Assembly (NCBI RefSeq): GCF_009695905.1
Contig: NZ_VUNA01000011.1
Location: 1-64,000 of the forward strand
Direction of reading: 5' to 3'
Origin: Mogibacterium kristiansenii
Lineage (GTDB): Bacteria; Bacillota; Clostridia; Peptostreptococcales; Anaerovoracaceae
DNA: 64,000 nt
Shown here: positions 1 through 7,777 of the stretch, in pieces
Position numbering within the stretch: the first letter of the stretch is position 1
Layout of the letters: each line of letters begins with the position of its first letter
Notes under the pieces: model-generated
The model's input: only the letters and a program-made list of their open reading frames with translations
Told to the model about the DNA's origin: nothing
The model's database searches: none
Program-made: the position numbers and the translations under genes

Positions 1-182
1 AAGATCGCAGGGCTCACGGCGGACCATTAGCCTGTAGGTAACCAATCCACGAATAACAGAGTGGCCACATGCCGGGAACTGTTAAATCAAAGCTCTTTCC
101 AGATGCTGTCAAGAAAATACAAATGTGACATGCCGGGAGATGAAACTTTCTTGTAATCGCCTCTTGACAACGGTCACTTCAT
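1..182. other. Non-coding stretch before the 86-bp array
   Basis: I see no convincing gene here. The segment ACATGCCGGGA occurs twice (about 67-77 and 128-138), a short direct repeat of unknown meaning. The right edge runs into the first, incomplete linker of the 86-bp repeat array. A gene or repeat extending in from the left of the window cannot be excluded. Confidence 0.4.
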
Positions 183-840
183 AACAGGCTTTGCGGACGG
201 TGAAGCACCACGTCCGGGTCGCCGGAGGCTCGGACCGGCCGATAGGCGTGGTGCTTCCGAACGAAGAAATAAGGCTTTGCGGACGGTGAAGCACCACGTC
301 CGGGTCGCCGGAGGCTCGGACCGGCCGATAGGCGTGGTGCTTCCGAACGAAGAAATAAGGCTTTGCGGAGGGTGAGGCACCACGTCCGGCCGGAGGAAAG
401 TCCGTTCGGGCCTAAGGACGTGGTGCCTCCGGACGAAGGAATAAGGATTTGCTGGCAGTGAAGCACCACGTCCGGGTCGCCGGAGGCTCGGACCGGCCGA
501 TAGACGTGGTGCTTCCGAACGAAGAAATAAGGCTTTGCGGAGGGTGAGGCACCACGTCCGGCCGGAGGAAAGTCCGTTCGGGTCTAAGGACGTGGTGCCT
601 CCGGACGAAGAAATAAGGCTTTGCGGATGGTGAAGCACCACGTCCGGGTCGCCGGAGGCTCGGACCGGACGATAGACGTGGTGCTTCCGAACGGAGAAAT
701 AAGGCTTTGCGGACGGTGAAGCACCACGCCCCAGCCGCCGGATGCTCAATCGGACCAGGTGGCGTGGTGCTTCCGGACGAAGAAATAAGGCTTTGCGGGC
801 AGTGAAGCACCACGTCCGGGTCGCCGGAGGCTCGGACCGG
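183..840. repeat. Tandem array of 86-bp palindromic units (array 1)
   Basis: Eight units start their left stem arm at 202, 288, 374, 460, 546, 632, 718 and 804, exactly 86 bp apart; the last is incomplete. Each unit is a 56-nt imperfect palindrome (arm GAAGCACCAC, GC-rich interior, arm GTGGTGCTTC) followed by a 30-nt linker containing ATAAGGCTTTGC. Units 374 and 546 carry GAGGCACCAC and the matching GTGGTGCCTC, a paired change. At the 12th stem position the pair is T-A, T-G or C-G in different units. The period is not a multiple of three, so this is not a protein repeat. Function is unknown; BIME-like intergenic palindromes are the nearest known comparison. Confidence 0.95.
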
Positions 841-918
841 ATTGGGCCGGACAGAAAAGCTTTCTCCATATGGAAAGGCTCTCTCCATGGAATTGAAAAA
901 CCCAAAAAAACAAGAATC

Positions 919-946
919 GGGCCGCCGCACAGTTGTGCGGCGGCCC
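919..946. terminator. Perfect 12-bp GC hairpin, likely terminator
   Basis: GGGCCGCCGCAC and GTGCGGCGGCCC pair perfectly around an AGTT loop. A run of A (904-910) lies on the left and a short T run on the right, so it could stop transcription on either strand, best on the minus strand leaving the array region. Confidence 0.75.
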
Positions 947-961
947 TTTGCCTTCCCCCAT

Positions 962-1168
962 TGAAGATGCGTGATATGCTCTACACCTAGCTCCACATCT
1001 CACAGAGATTGTAACATTCTTTTCTCGGCATGAAAAGGTCGGCATAGTTCAATCGTCCCAAATGGGAACTTTTTTACCCAATTTTTCCGTCAGAAAGCCT
1101 TTCTCTCGCCAAAAATGCCGTTTTCCGCTGCGAACCGCTGCGAACGCCGTGAAAGCGCTTCGGCATCT
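962..1168. other. Intergenic region with terminator-like structures behind the S15 peptidase gene
   Basis: No gene is seen. On the minus strand, just after the stop of the peptidase gene, GATGCCG (about 1162-1168) can pair with CGGCATTTTT near 1117-1125 to give a long branched stem ending in T residues, a plausible terminator. A small hairpin, TCCCAAATGGGA followed by T6, lies near 1059-1076 on the plus strand. The motif CGCTGCGAAC is directly repeated inside the long stem. Confidence 0.4.
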
Positions 1169-3253
1169 TTATACCATCGGAATATCTGCTTTTACGGAAG
1201 CGTTGTCGATCTCGACAGAATATTTTTTGTGAATCAGGCAGTTCACCGGATCCTCGGTTCCGATGACCACTGCCAGGCGGTGTCCCGCTTCCACGGTATA
1301 TCTGGCCGGATTCAGGTATACGTTGTAGGAGTGCTTTTCCCCCGGAACCAGCTCAATGCTGTTCTCGGAAGTCTCCGGTGCATAACCGGATTCCGGATTG
1401 CACAGGTCGATGTACGCCCGGGTGATGACGCAGTACTTCCGGTTCACGGTTTCGAAAACGGACTGATCGAAGTCCGGCAGATCTCCGCCGTTGTGAATTC
1501 CGCCCTTGTTTCGAACCACTACCGGAATCACATTTCGTTCCGGATCGACAGTCTGAATGCTCGGGAACTCCTCGTCCGCCACGTCGCACAGCAGCACCGT
1601 CAGTTTTACATCATCCATCTTGCCGGAGGCGCTGCCCAGCTCAAAGCTCAGACGGTCCACATCGTTGATGTTCTCCGGCTCGAAGTTCTTGGATGCATCG
1701 CCGTCCTTCAGCGCGGCATCGAACTTTACGCAAACGGAGCCCTGAATGGTCAGATCGTCCGCGGCTTTGTTGCTGAAGTAGCGTTGGTTCATGTTGGAAT
1801 CCAGCAGGCTCATTCTTTCGTCGAAGTTCTCCTTGTTGATTCCGGCTTTTTCCCAATCCGTATCGATTACCGTTGTTCCGGTGAGGCTGCTGCAGAATTC
1901 GTAATCGCGTTCGGTCTCCCAGGAATCCACTTCATCCCACTGATCCTGGTCCACGTTGTTCTGCACCAGCACCGCCGGCATATTCTCTGCATCGTTCTCC
2001 ACATCGTACAGATAGTGGGAAATCCACTTGTTGACGATATCATCGTAATTCCGGCCGTTTATGGAAATTCCATACCCCTTGTTGGCCATGGTCGGCGTAA
2101 TATGCGGGCCCTGGTGGAGGATTACTTTTACCGTCCGATCGGCTTCCTCAAAGGAGTGGAGCATCATCTCGAACTGCTTGGTAGACACGTTCTCGTCGTT
2201 CAGACCGTGAATGATAAGTGCGCTGCAGCGGATGCCGTCCGCCTTCAGTGTGTAATTTCCTTCCTTCCAGAAATCGCTGTAGTCGAATCCGGTCTTCATC
2301 TGTTCATAGGAAAAATACTGATGGAAGTCCAGAATCGCCTGACGTTGTTCTTCCGTCAGTGCCGGATCGTTGTAACGGCTGGCGCAAAAGTATGCCAGGA
2401 AGCTCATGAGCATTTCCGCCGGCCAGTACCGCTGCGCACCTTGCTGATTCAGGAAGCTGTACCAGTCACTGATTCCCGCTACCGGCACGATGGTCTCCAG
2501 ACCTGCAACTCCGGTAGTTGCCACGGCGAACGGCATGGTTCCCGCGTAAGATCTTCCGGTCATTGCCACCTTTCCGTTGGACCAGTCTGCCCGAATGGCT
2601 TCTTCCCGGTTCCGGTCCGCATAAGCGATTCTGTCGCCGTGGAGCCATTCCACGATGCAGCGGAAAGAATCCCGTTCGCAGTCGGATCCGGTATATTCAA
2701 AACCGTCGGAACCCAGCGTACCCACGCCGGCACTGAGAACCACCGCAAAACCTCTTACCAGGTAATAGTTATAGGTATCGATGTTCTCATAGCACATTGC
2801 ATCGCCGTTTCCGTGGTCCGGGAAGCGCCAATCCGCCGGGTCGGCCTTCTCCGCCGCTTCCATCGTGCTGATGTACTTGCTCGGATTTCCCGGTTCCGGA
2901 GAATAGTTGATTTTCATAGAATCCGGTCCCGGACAAGCGTTTCCTTCCACCTCTTTCATGTGGTCGTAGCCGTCGGCATTTACGCCGGCGCAGTACGGAC
3001 GCGCCTCGAACACGGAAGCGGCTTTGTAGTTGCCCTCCGCCGCACTTCTCGGAACCTGGACGAACGCCTTAATCAGATCGCCTTTGCCATCTCCGTTCGT
3101 ATCGAAATTCGCCTCCACATACACGCAGAACCGAACAATATCGGACGTTTTCGCATCGTACGCGTCTCCGGTCTTTCCGTCAGTAAAAGGGAATACCGGC
3201 TGTGCCATGCCGTTCTCGAACACCGGCATGAGTTTCTTGCTGTTCATCGTCAT
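1169..3253 (-). CDS. Xaa-Pro dipeptidyl-peptidase (S15) family hydrolase
   Basis: A 694-residue alpha/beta-hydrolase of the S15/CocE group, which removes X-Pro dipeptides or acts on related esters and amides. The nucleophile elbow is GRSYAGT, with Ser235 preceded by VAMT as in PepX-type enzymes. Asp353 (HGLND) and His384 (QGPH) are the likely remaining triad members, followed by the beta-rich C-terminal domain typical of the family. No signal peptide is seen, so it is probably cytoplasmic. The start has AGGAGG seven bases upstream. The gene stands alone, divergent from an oxidoreductase gene. Exact substrate is uncertain; it shares only the family with the second S15 protein at 33.7-35.8 kb. 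Confidence 0.85.
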   Translation of the reverse strand: MTMNSKKLMPVFENGMAQPVFPFTDGKTGDAYDAKTSDIVRFCVYVEANFDTNGDGKGDLIKAFVQVPRSAAEGNYKAASVFEARPYCAGVNADGYDHMKEVEGNACPGPDSMKINYSPEPGNPSKYISTMEAAEKADPADWRFPDHGNGDAMCYENIDTYNYYLVRGFAVVLSAGVGTLGSDGFEYTGSDCERDSFRCIVEWLHGDRIAYADRNREEAIRADWSNGKVAMTGRSYAGTMPFAVATTGVAGLETIVPVAGISDWYSFLNQQGAQRYWPAEMLMSFLAYFCASRYNDPALTEEQRQAILDFHQYFSYEQMKTGFDYSDFWKEGNYTLKADGIRCSALIIHGLNDENVSTKQFEMMLHSFEEADRTVKVILHQGPHITPTMANKGYGISINGRNYDDIVNKWISHYLYDVENDAENMPAVLVQNNVDQDQWDEVDSWETERDYEFCSSLTGTTVIDTDWEKAGINKENFDERMSLLDSNMNQRYFSNKAADDLTIQGSVCVKFDAALKDGDASKNFEPENINDVDRLSFELGSASGKMDDVKLTVLLCDVADEEFPSIQTVDPERNVIPVVVRNKGGIHNGGDLPDFDQSVFETVNRKYCVITRAYIDLCNPESGYAPETSENSIELVPGEKHSYNVYLNPARYTVEAGHRLAVVIGTEDPVNCLIHKKYSVEIDNASVKADIPMV

Positions 3254-3361
3254 ATCATTTCCTCCTATGATTCACTTCAGTTCCTTTGATTATACTATCC
3301 CCCGAGCATTAAAAAAAGTCTTTCCAAACTACAACTTTTTCCCGCTATAGTTTCTTTGTAT

Positions 3362-3390
3362 TTGTAAAAATCCGCGCTACCCTCTATAAT
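3362..3390 (+). promoter_or_regulatory. Sigma-A type promoter for the Gfo/Idh/MocA gene
   Basis: TTGTAA at 3362-3367 and a perfect TATAAT at 3385-3390 are separated by 17 bp. The -10 box overlaps an upstream in-frame ATG at 3389, which argues for translation from the ATG at 3425. A TATAAT on the opposite strand (3289-3294) probably serves the divergent peptidase gene. Confidence 0.75.
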
Positions 3391-3424
3391 GGAGTGTATA
3401 TTTTCACAAACAGGGAGACCCCAT

Positions 3425-4717
3425 ATGCGAATTGCACTCATCGGAGCCGGACAGCGGGGCAGCATCTACGCCGCCTACCTCCGGGAAAAAGGAATTGAAA
3501 TCAGCGCCGTCGTGGAACCCATTGCGTCCCGGCGAAACCGCGCCGTGGAAGATTACGATATTCCACAGGCTTTTTCCTGTCTGGAAGATTTTCTGGCGCA
3601 GGGACGCATCGCCGATGCGGCGGTGGTGGCCACCATGGACCGGGATCACTTTCGCTGCGCCATGCCCCTTCTGAAGGCGGGCTACCATCTGCTCCTGGAG
3701 AAACCCATCTCACCGGATTCCGAAGAATGCCTCCGAATTCAGGAAGCCGCCGATGCCCGAGGCCTTCTGGTTATGGTGTGCCACGTGCTGCGCTACACGG
3801 AGTTCTTCACCCGCATCAAGGACATCATCGACTCCGGCGAGCTGGGTCGAATTCAAACCATCGAATACGCAGAGTACATGGGCAACTTCCACATGGCTCA
3901 CTCCTTCGTGCGGGGCAAGTGGAACCGCACGGACACCAGCAGTCCCATCATCCTGCAGAAATCCTGCCACGACATGGACATCCTCACCTGGCTGGTGGGC
4001 TGCCGCGCCGCCAAAGTCTCCTCCTTTGGGAACCTGTCCTACTTTCGCCCGGAAAACGCGCCGGAGGGAAGCGCCCTTCGCTGCAAGGACTGCACTCTGG
4101 GAGAACGCTGCCGCTTCAACGCCTACCGCACCTACCTGCCCATGATCGGCAAATGGCGCGCCGTAGACGTCACCGACGATATGACGGAGGAAGGCATGCG
4201 CCGCGCCCTGGATGAGGGTCCCTACGGCAGCTGCGTTTTCCACTGCGACAACGACGTGTGCGACCAGCAGACCACCGCCATCCAGTTCGAAAACGGCGTG
4301 ACCGCGGCTTTCCAGATGAGCGCCTTCTCCGACCACATGCACCGCCGAATCAAAATCATGTGCGAACACGGCTCCATCCGCGGTGACGATGCGGAGAACC
4401 ACCTCACCATCACCCGCTTCGGCTCCTTCGCCGATGTACCCACTCCACCGGAGGAAATCGCGCTCCATCCGTACCGAGGCAGACACGGGGGCGGAGACAT
4501 CGGATTGGTAGATGCCTTCGTGCAGGCTTTGACAAAAAAAACATCCGAACGGCCGAGAGTTGCCGGCACCCCCAACGGGGAGATTCCATCCGGCGATTCC
4601 GAGATTTCCCGCTCCATCGAAAGCCACCTGATTGCCAATGCGGCGGAGGAATCCCGCCTCACCGGCGAAACGGTATATATGAATTCCTATAAAGACGAAA
4701 TCCGGACCCACTGCTAA
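3425..4717 (+). CDS. Gfo/Idh/MocA family NAD(P)-dependent oxidoreductase
   Basis: A 430-residue sugar or polyol dehydrogenase-type protein. The N-terminal Rossmann fold has GAGQRG at residues 7-12 and the family EKP motif at 92-94; the rest matches the C-terminal substrate domain. A small cysteine cluster (Cys219, Cys222, Cys228) sits in that domain and could bind metal. I chose the ATG at 3425 because AGGGAG lies just upstream and an in-frame ATG at 3389 falls inside the -10 box. The gene is monocistronic, ending in a bidirectional terminator. The substrate cannot be predicted from the sequence. Confidence 0.8.
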   Translation: MRIALIGAGQRGSIYAAYLREKGIEISAVVEPIASRRNRAVEDYDIPQAFSCLEDFLAQGRIADAAVVATMDRDHFRCAMPLLKAGYHLLLEKPISPDSEECLRIQEAADARGLLVMVCHVLRYTEFFTRIKDIIDSGELGRIQTIEYAEYMGNFHMAHSFVRGKWNRTDTSSPIILQKSCHDMDILTWLVGCRAAKVSSFGNLSYFRPENAPEGSALRCKDCTLGERCRFNAYRTYLPMIGKWRAVDVTDDMTEEGMRRALDEGPYGSCVFHCDNDVCDQQTTAIQFENGVTAAFQMSAFSDHMHRRIKIMCEHGSIRGDDAENHLTITRFGSFADVPTPPEEIALHPYRGRHGGGDIGLVDAFVQALTKKTSERPRVAGTPNGEIPSGDSEISRSIESHLIANAAEESRLTGETVYMNSYKDEIRTHC

Positions 4718-4733
4718 TGGCAGGTCCGGATTT
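4698..4733. terminator. Bidirectional terminator between convergent genes
   Basis: AAATCCGGACC (4698-4708) pairs with GGTCCGGATTT (4723-4733), with T residues on the right and A residues on the left. The stem includes the last codons of the oxidoreductase gene and serves both it and the convergent phosphatase gene. Confidence 0.9.
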
Positions 4734-4738
4734 TCTAC

Positions 4739-5308
4739 TTATTCCTCGATACGGCGGTGCTTTCCGTCCACCGACTCGAACACCCGGATTTCACAGTTGT
4801 GGGGTTTTGGCCGCCAGCAGATGCCGTTCTTCCGGTCCATCATGTATCCGGTCAGGGCTCGGATGATTCCCCCGTGGCAGGATACCAGCACGTTCTCGTA
4901 ATCCTTTTGCTCCAGCTCCTGCAGAAACTCCCGGCTGCGCTGCACCATGGATGCCACGGTTTCCACCGTAGGCGGTGCGGGAAAAACCTCCGGCAATGCC
5001 CAGTACAGGGACATTCTCGGTCCCAAGCCGGAGTATTTGTGCAGCTCGTATTTTCCGAAATCCGTTTCGATGATCCGCTCGTCGATGATCACCTCGTCCC
5101 GGGAAACGCCGCCGATGATGGCGCCGGTCACAATCGCACGGTCCAGGGGACTGGCGTACACCGCATCGAAATGCACGTCGCCGATGCGCTCCCGCGCCGC
5201 CTTTGCCTGGGCGATCCCCGTCTCGTTCAGAGGCTCGTCCGTCCGGCCCTGCATCAATTTCATTTTGTTGTATTTCGTCTGCCCGTGACGGGTAATCCAG
5301 ATTTTCAT
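4739..5308 (-). CDS. Histidine phosphatase (phosphoglycerate mutase-like) family protein
   Basis: A 189-residue single-domain protein of the histidine phosphatase superfamily. The catalytic RHGQT motif is at residues 7-11, so His8 is the likely phospho-acceptor, and the second conserved His lies in CHGG near residue 145. Such enzymes dephosphorylate small metabolites (sugar phosphates, alpha-ribazole phosphate, nucleotides) or act as mutases; the substrate is not predictable here. The ribosome-binding site is weak. It starts 26 bp after hydF ends and is probably the last gene of that transcript. Confidence 0.8.
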   Translation of the reverse strand: MKIWITRHGQTKYNKMKLMQGRTDEPLNETGIAQAKAARERIGDVHFDAVYASPLDRAIVTGAIIGGVSRDEVIIDERIIETDFGKYELHKYSGLGPRMSLYWALPEVFPAPPTVETVASMVQRSREFLQELEQKDYENVLVSCHGGIIRALTGYMMDRKNGICWRPKPHNCEIRVFESVDGKHRRIEE

Positions 5309-5334
5309 CGATTCGTTCTCACTTTCTTACTATA

Positions 5335-6540
5335 TTATTCCTCGTCCCCGATTCCCGGAAGCATGGCTATGCTCCGTTTTAGGATGCCCCGCATGTACGC
5401 GATGGCGATGCCGTAGTTGGTAAAAGGAAGTCCGCCGGAAACCGCACGGTTCATCCGGCTTTGCATCTCTCTTCCGTTCAGCATGCAGCCGCCGCAGTGA
5501 ATCACCAGGCGGTAGTCCGACAAGTTCTCCGGAAACTCCCGGCCGGAAGAGGTTTCGATGTTCACGTCAAAGCCCAAATGCTTCCGCAGGAGCTTCGGCA
5601 GTTTCACCGTTCCGATGTCCTCGCACTGGCGATGGTGGGTACATCCCTCGGAAATCAGGATGGTGTCCCCCGGCTTCACCTCATCGATGGCAAAAGCCCC
5701 CTGCACCGCAGTTTCCAGGAAGCCCTTGTACCGAGCCATCAGGATGGAAAAGGAAGTCAGCGGAATATCTTCCGGAACGATTTCCGATACCAACCGGAAT
5801 GCCTGGCTGTCGGTAATCACCAGGGCCGGTTTGAATCCCGGTTTTGCCAGGAGGCCCGCCAGCTCGGTTTCCTTGACGCACACCGGCACGGCACCGGCCT
5901 CCAGCAGGTCCCGAATCACCTGCTGCTGAGGGAGGATCAGGCGGCCCTTCGGCGCGGAGGCATCGATTGGAATTACCAGTACCACCGGGTCCAGCGGCTG
6001 AACCAGGTCTGCGGCAATCGGTTTTTCCTTCGGTCCTTCCTTCTGCCCGATATGGGCGATGCGTTCCTTCAGCTCCCGGATGCCTTCGCCGGTCACGGCA
6101 CTGGTGCGCACGGACCGATCCTCTGCCGGAAGGAAATCTGTTTTTACTAGGTCTTTTTTATTCTCCGCAATGACGTATGGAATGGCCTTTTCCCGGAACA
6201 GGGCCAGCAACGCCTCCTCTTCCGGCTGACGCTCCCGAGAGCCGTCGGTGACCAGCACCGCCACATCCGTACGGGTCAGCACTTCCTTCGTCTTCCGAAC
6301 CCGCATCTCTCCCAGATTCCCTTCGTCGTCAATGCCCGGGGTGTCGATGATGACCACCGGTCCCATGGGCAGGAGCTCCATGGATTTATACACCGGATCC
6401 GTGGTGGTTCCCCGCACGTCCGATACGATGGCCATGTTCTGCCCGGTCACGGCGTTCACCAGACTGGACTTCCCTGCATTTCTCAATCCAAAGAACGCAA
6501 TGTGCATGCGTTCCGAGGACGGTGTGTCATTCATCCCCAT
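5335..6540 (-). CDS. hydF: [FeFe]-hydrogenase H-cluster maturation GTPase HydF
   Basis: HydF is the GTPase scaffold that carries the 2Fe subcluster to apo-hydrogenase. The 401-residue protein has the three expected parts: an N-terminal GTPase domain (P-loop GLRNAGKSS at 18-26, G3 DTPG near 66), a middle dimerisation domain, and a C-terminal Fe-S domain. The cluster motif C-x-H-x45-H-C-x2-C is visible as Cys300, His302, His348, Cys349 and Cys352. GGGAGG lies eight bases before the start. HydE, HydG and the hydrogenase are not in this window. It follows glsA by 30 bp in the same direction. Confidence 0.95.
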   Translation of the reverse strand: MGMNDTPSSERMHIAFFGLRNAGKSSLVNAVTGQNMAIVSDVRGTTTDPVYKSMELLPMGPVVIIDTPGIDDEGNLGEMRVRKTKEVLTRTDVAVLVTDGSRERQPEEEALLALFREKAIPYVIAENKKDLVKTDFLPAEDRSVRTSAVTGEGIRELKERIAHIGQKEGPKEKPIAADLVQPLDPVVLVIPIDASAPKGRLILPQQQVIRDLLEAGAVPVCVKETELAGLLAKPGFKPALVITDSQAFRLVSEIVPEDIPLTSFSILMARYKGFLETAVQGAFAIDEVKPGDTILISEGCTHHRQCEDIGTVKLPKLLRKHLGFDVNIETSSGREFPENLSDYRLVIHCGGCMLNGREMQSRMNRAVSGGLPFTNYGIAIAYMRGILKRSIAMLPGIGDEE

Positions 6541-6570
6541 TTGAATACCTCCCTTTTTTCGAATATTTCC

Positions 6571-7551
6571 TTACCGCTGTTCCATCATGCGGTCCACGTA
6601 GGTGTTTTTCTGGAACAGGTGAATCTGCAGCTCTCTGGAAAGATATTCCAGAATCGGCCCGCCGGCCACACAGTTCCCTTTATCATCCAGCGCCGGTCCG
6701 TAAATGCCGATGCCCACGTGATTATCGGCAACGGACACCAGTCCGCCGCCCACGCCACTCTTGGTGGGAAGTCCCACCTTCACCGCAAAACGCCCGGAGC
6801 GGTCGTACATCCCGCAGGTCAGCATGATGGTTTTACAGATTTCCATAGTGCGGCCGGTAAAAACAGATTCGCCGTTTCCCAATTTTCCGTCCATGGCGAT
6901 GGTCATTCCCATGCTGGCCAAGGATACCGCGGTGACCTGCAGGGAACAGAGACGAGTGTACAGTTCCAATGTCTCCTCCACCCGGTCGTCCAGAATCCCT
7001 TTGCTCTGAAGGAGATAGGCGATAGCCCGGTTCCGGGACAGGTTCTGCATCTCCGACCGAAAAACCGCCTCATTGCTCTCCATTTCCGGATCCTCGCAGA
7101 CTTTTCGGAACACATCCTGAATTTCCTCAAAGCTCATTTTGCCCAGCAGCATGTTCGCCACCGTGATGGCCCCGGAGTTGATCATGGGGTTCATCGGGTG
7201 GTTGCTGATCAAGTCCAGGTCAATCAGAGAATTGAACGCTTCTCCCGATGGCTCCATATCCACCCTCTCGAACACTTTGTCCATTCCCAGCAGCTCCAGC
7301 GCCAGCGCCAGGGAGATTACTTTAGAAATACTCTGGATGGTGAAGCGGCGGTTCGTATCTCCGATGTTGAAATGCCATCCGTCTCTCGCGCACAGGCTGA
7401 TTCCCAGCGCTCCGGGATCGGCCTTTCCCAGCTCCGGAATGTACGTGGCCACCTTTCCCTGTGGCAGCACCTCCTTTCCCCGGCGATAGGCTTCCTCCAT
7501 AATGTCGCACAATTGCTTCGTCGATATTTCTTTTCCGTTTGCAATTCCCAT
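6571..7551 (-). CDS. glsA: Glutaminase A
   Basis: Hydrolyses L-glutamine to glutamate and ammonia in the cytoplasm. The 326-residue length is standard for the serine-dependent GlsA family. The catalytic S-x-x-K motif is Ser74-Ile-Ser-Lys77, and family blocks such as NPMINSGAI and PTKSGVGGG are present. It lies inside the minus-strand run 11 bp after a small uncharacterised gene. It fits an organism that ferments amino acids. I am confident of the family and fairly confident of the activity. Confidence 0.93.
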   Translation of the reverse strand: MGIANGKEISTKQLCDIMEEAYRRGKEVLPQGKVATYIPELGKADPGALGISLCARDGWHFNIGDTNRRFTIQSISKVISLALALELLGMDKVFERVDMEPSGEAFNSLIDLDLISNHPMNPMINSGAITVANMLLGKMSFEEIQDVFRKVCEDPEMESNEAVFRSEMQNLSRNRAIAYLLQSKGILDDRVEETLELYTRLCSLQVTAVSLASMGMTIAMDGKLGNGESVFTGRTMEICKTIMLTCGMYDRSGRFAVKVGLPTKSGVGGGLVSVADNHVGIGIYGPALDDKGNCVAGGPILEYLSRELQIHLFQKNTYVDRMMEQR

Positions 7552-7562
7552 ACTCGTCCTTT

Positions 7563-7754
7563 CTATTTGCTCATTCCCGGTGCATCACCGAACCGGTTTT
7601 CTAATACTTCCATCCCCGCTTCATACGGGGTGTTGTTCTGCACGCAGTCGTACAGAATGTTGATTACTTCTATTTCACTTTTTTCCTGAAGATCCGCCAG
7701 GGGAAATGCTTCCCCGAATTGATCTTCGTACTGCATCAGCAACATTTCCAGCAT
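7563..7754 (-). CDS. Small acidic protein of unknown function
   Basis: A 63-residue acidic protein with no signal peptide, membrane segment or known motif. It is rich in Glu and Asp and looks mostly helical. AAAGGAGG sits eight bases before the ATG, and the gene fits tightly between the ABC-F gene (23 bp) and glsA (11 bp), which supports real expression. I do not recognise the family with certainty. Confidence 0.6.
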   Translation of the reverse strand: MLEMLLMQYEDQFGEAFPLADLQEKSEIEVINILYDCVQNNTPYEAGMEVLENRFGDAPGMSK

Positions 7755-7777
7755 CGCCGCTGCCTCCTTTTCCGCAA

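Noticed and set aside
183-840. CRISPR array
   Set aside because: The whole 86-bp unit repeats, so there are no unique spacers; no cas genes are present in the window.
174-996. Long Arg/Pro-rich reading frames through array 1
   Set aside because: The 86-bp period shifts frame each unit, so the frames are by-products of GC-rich repeats; no ribosome site was seen.
1115-3289. Long plus-strand frame opposite the S15 peptidase
   Set aside because: Antisense shadow of a strongly conserved enzyme gene; its protein has no recognisable domain.
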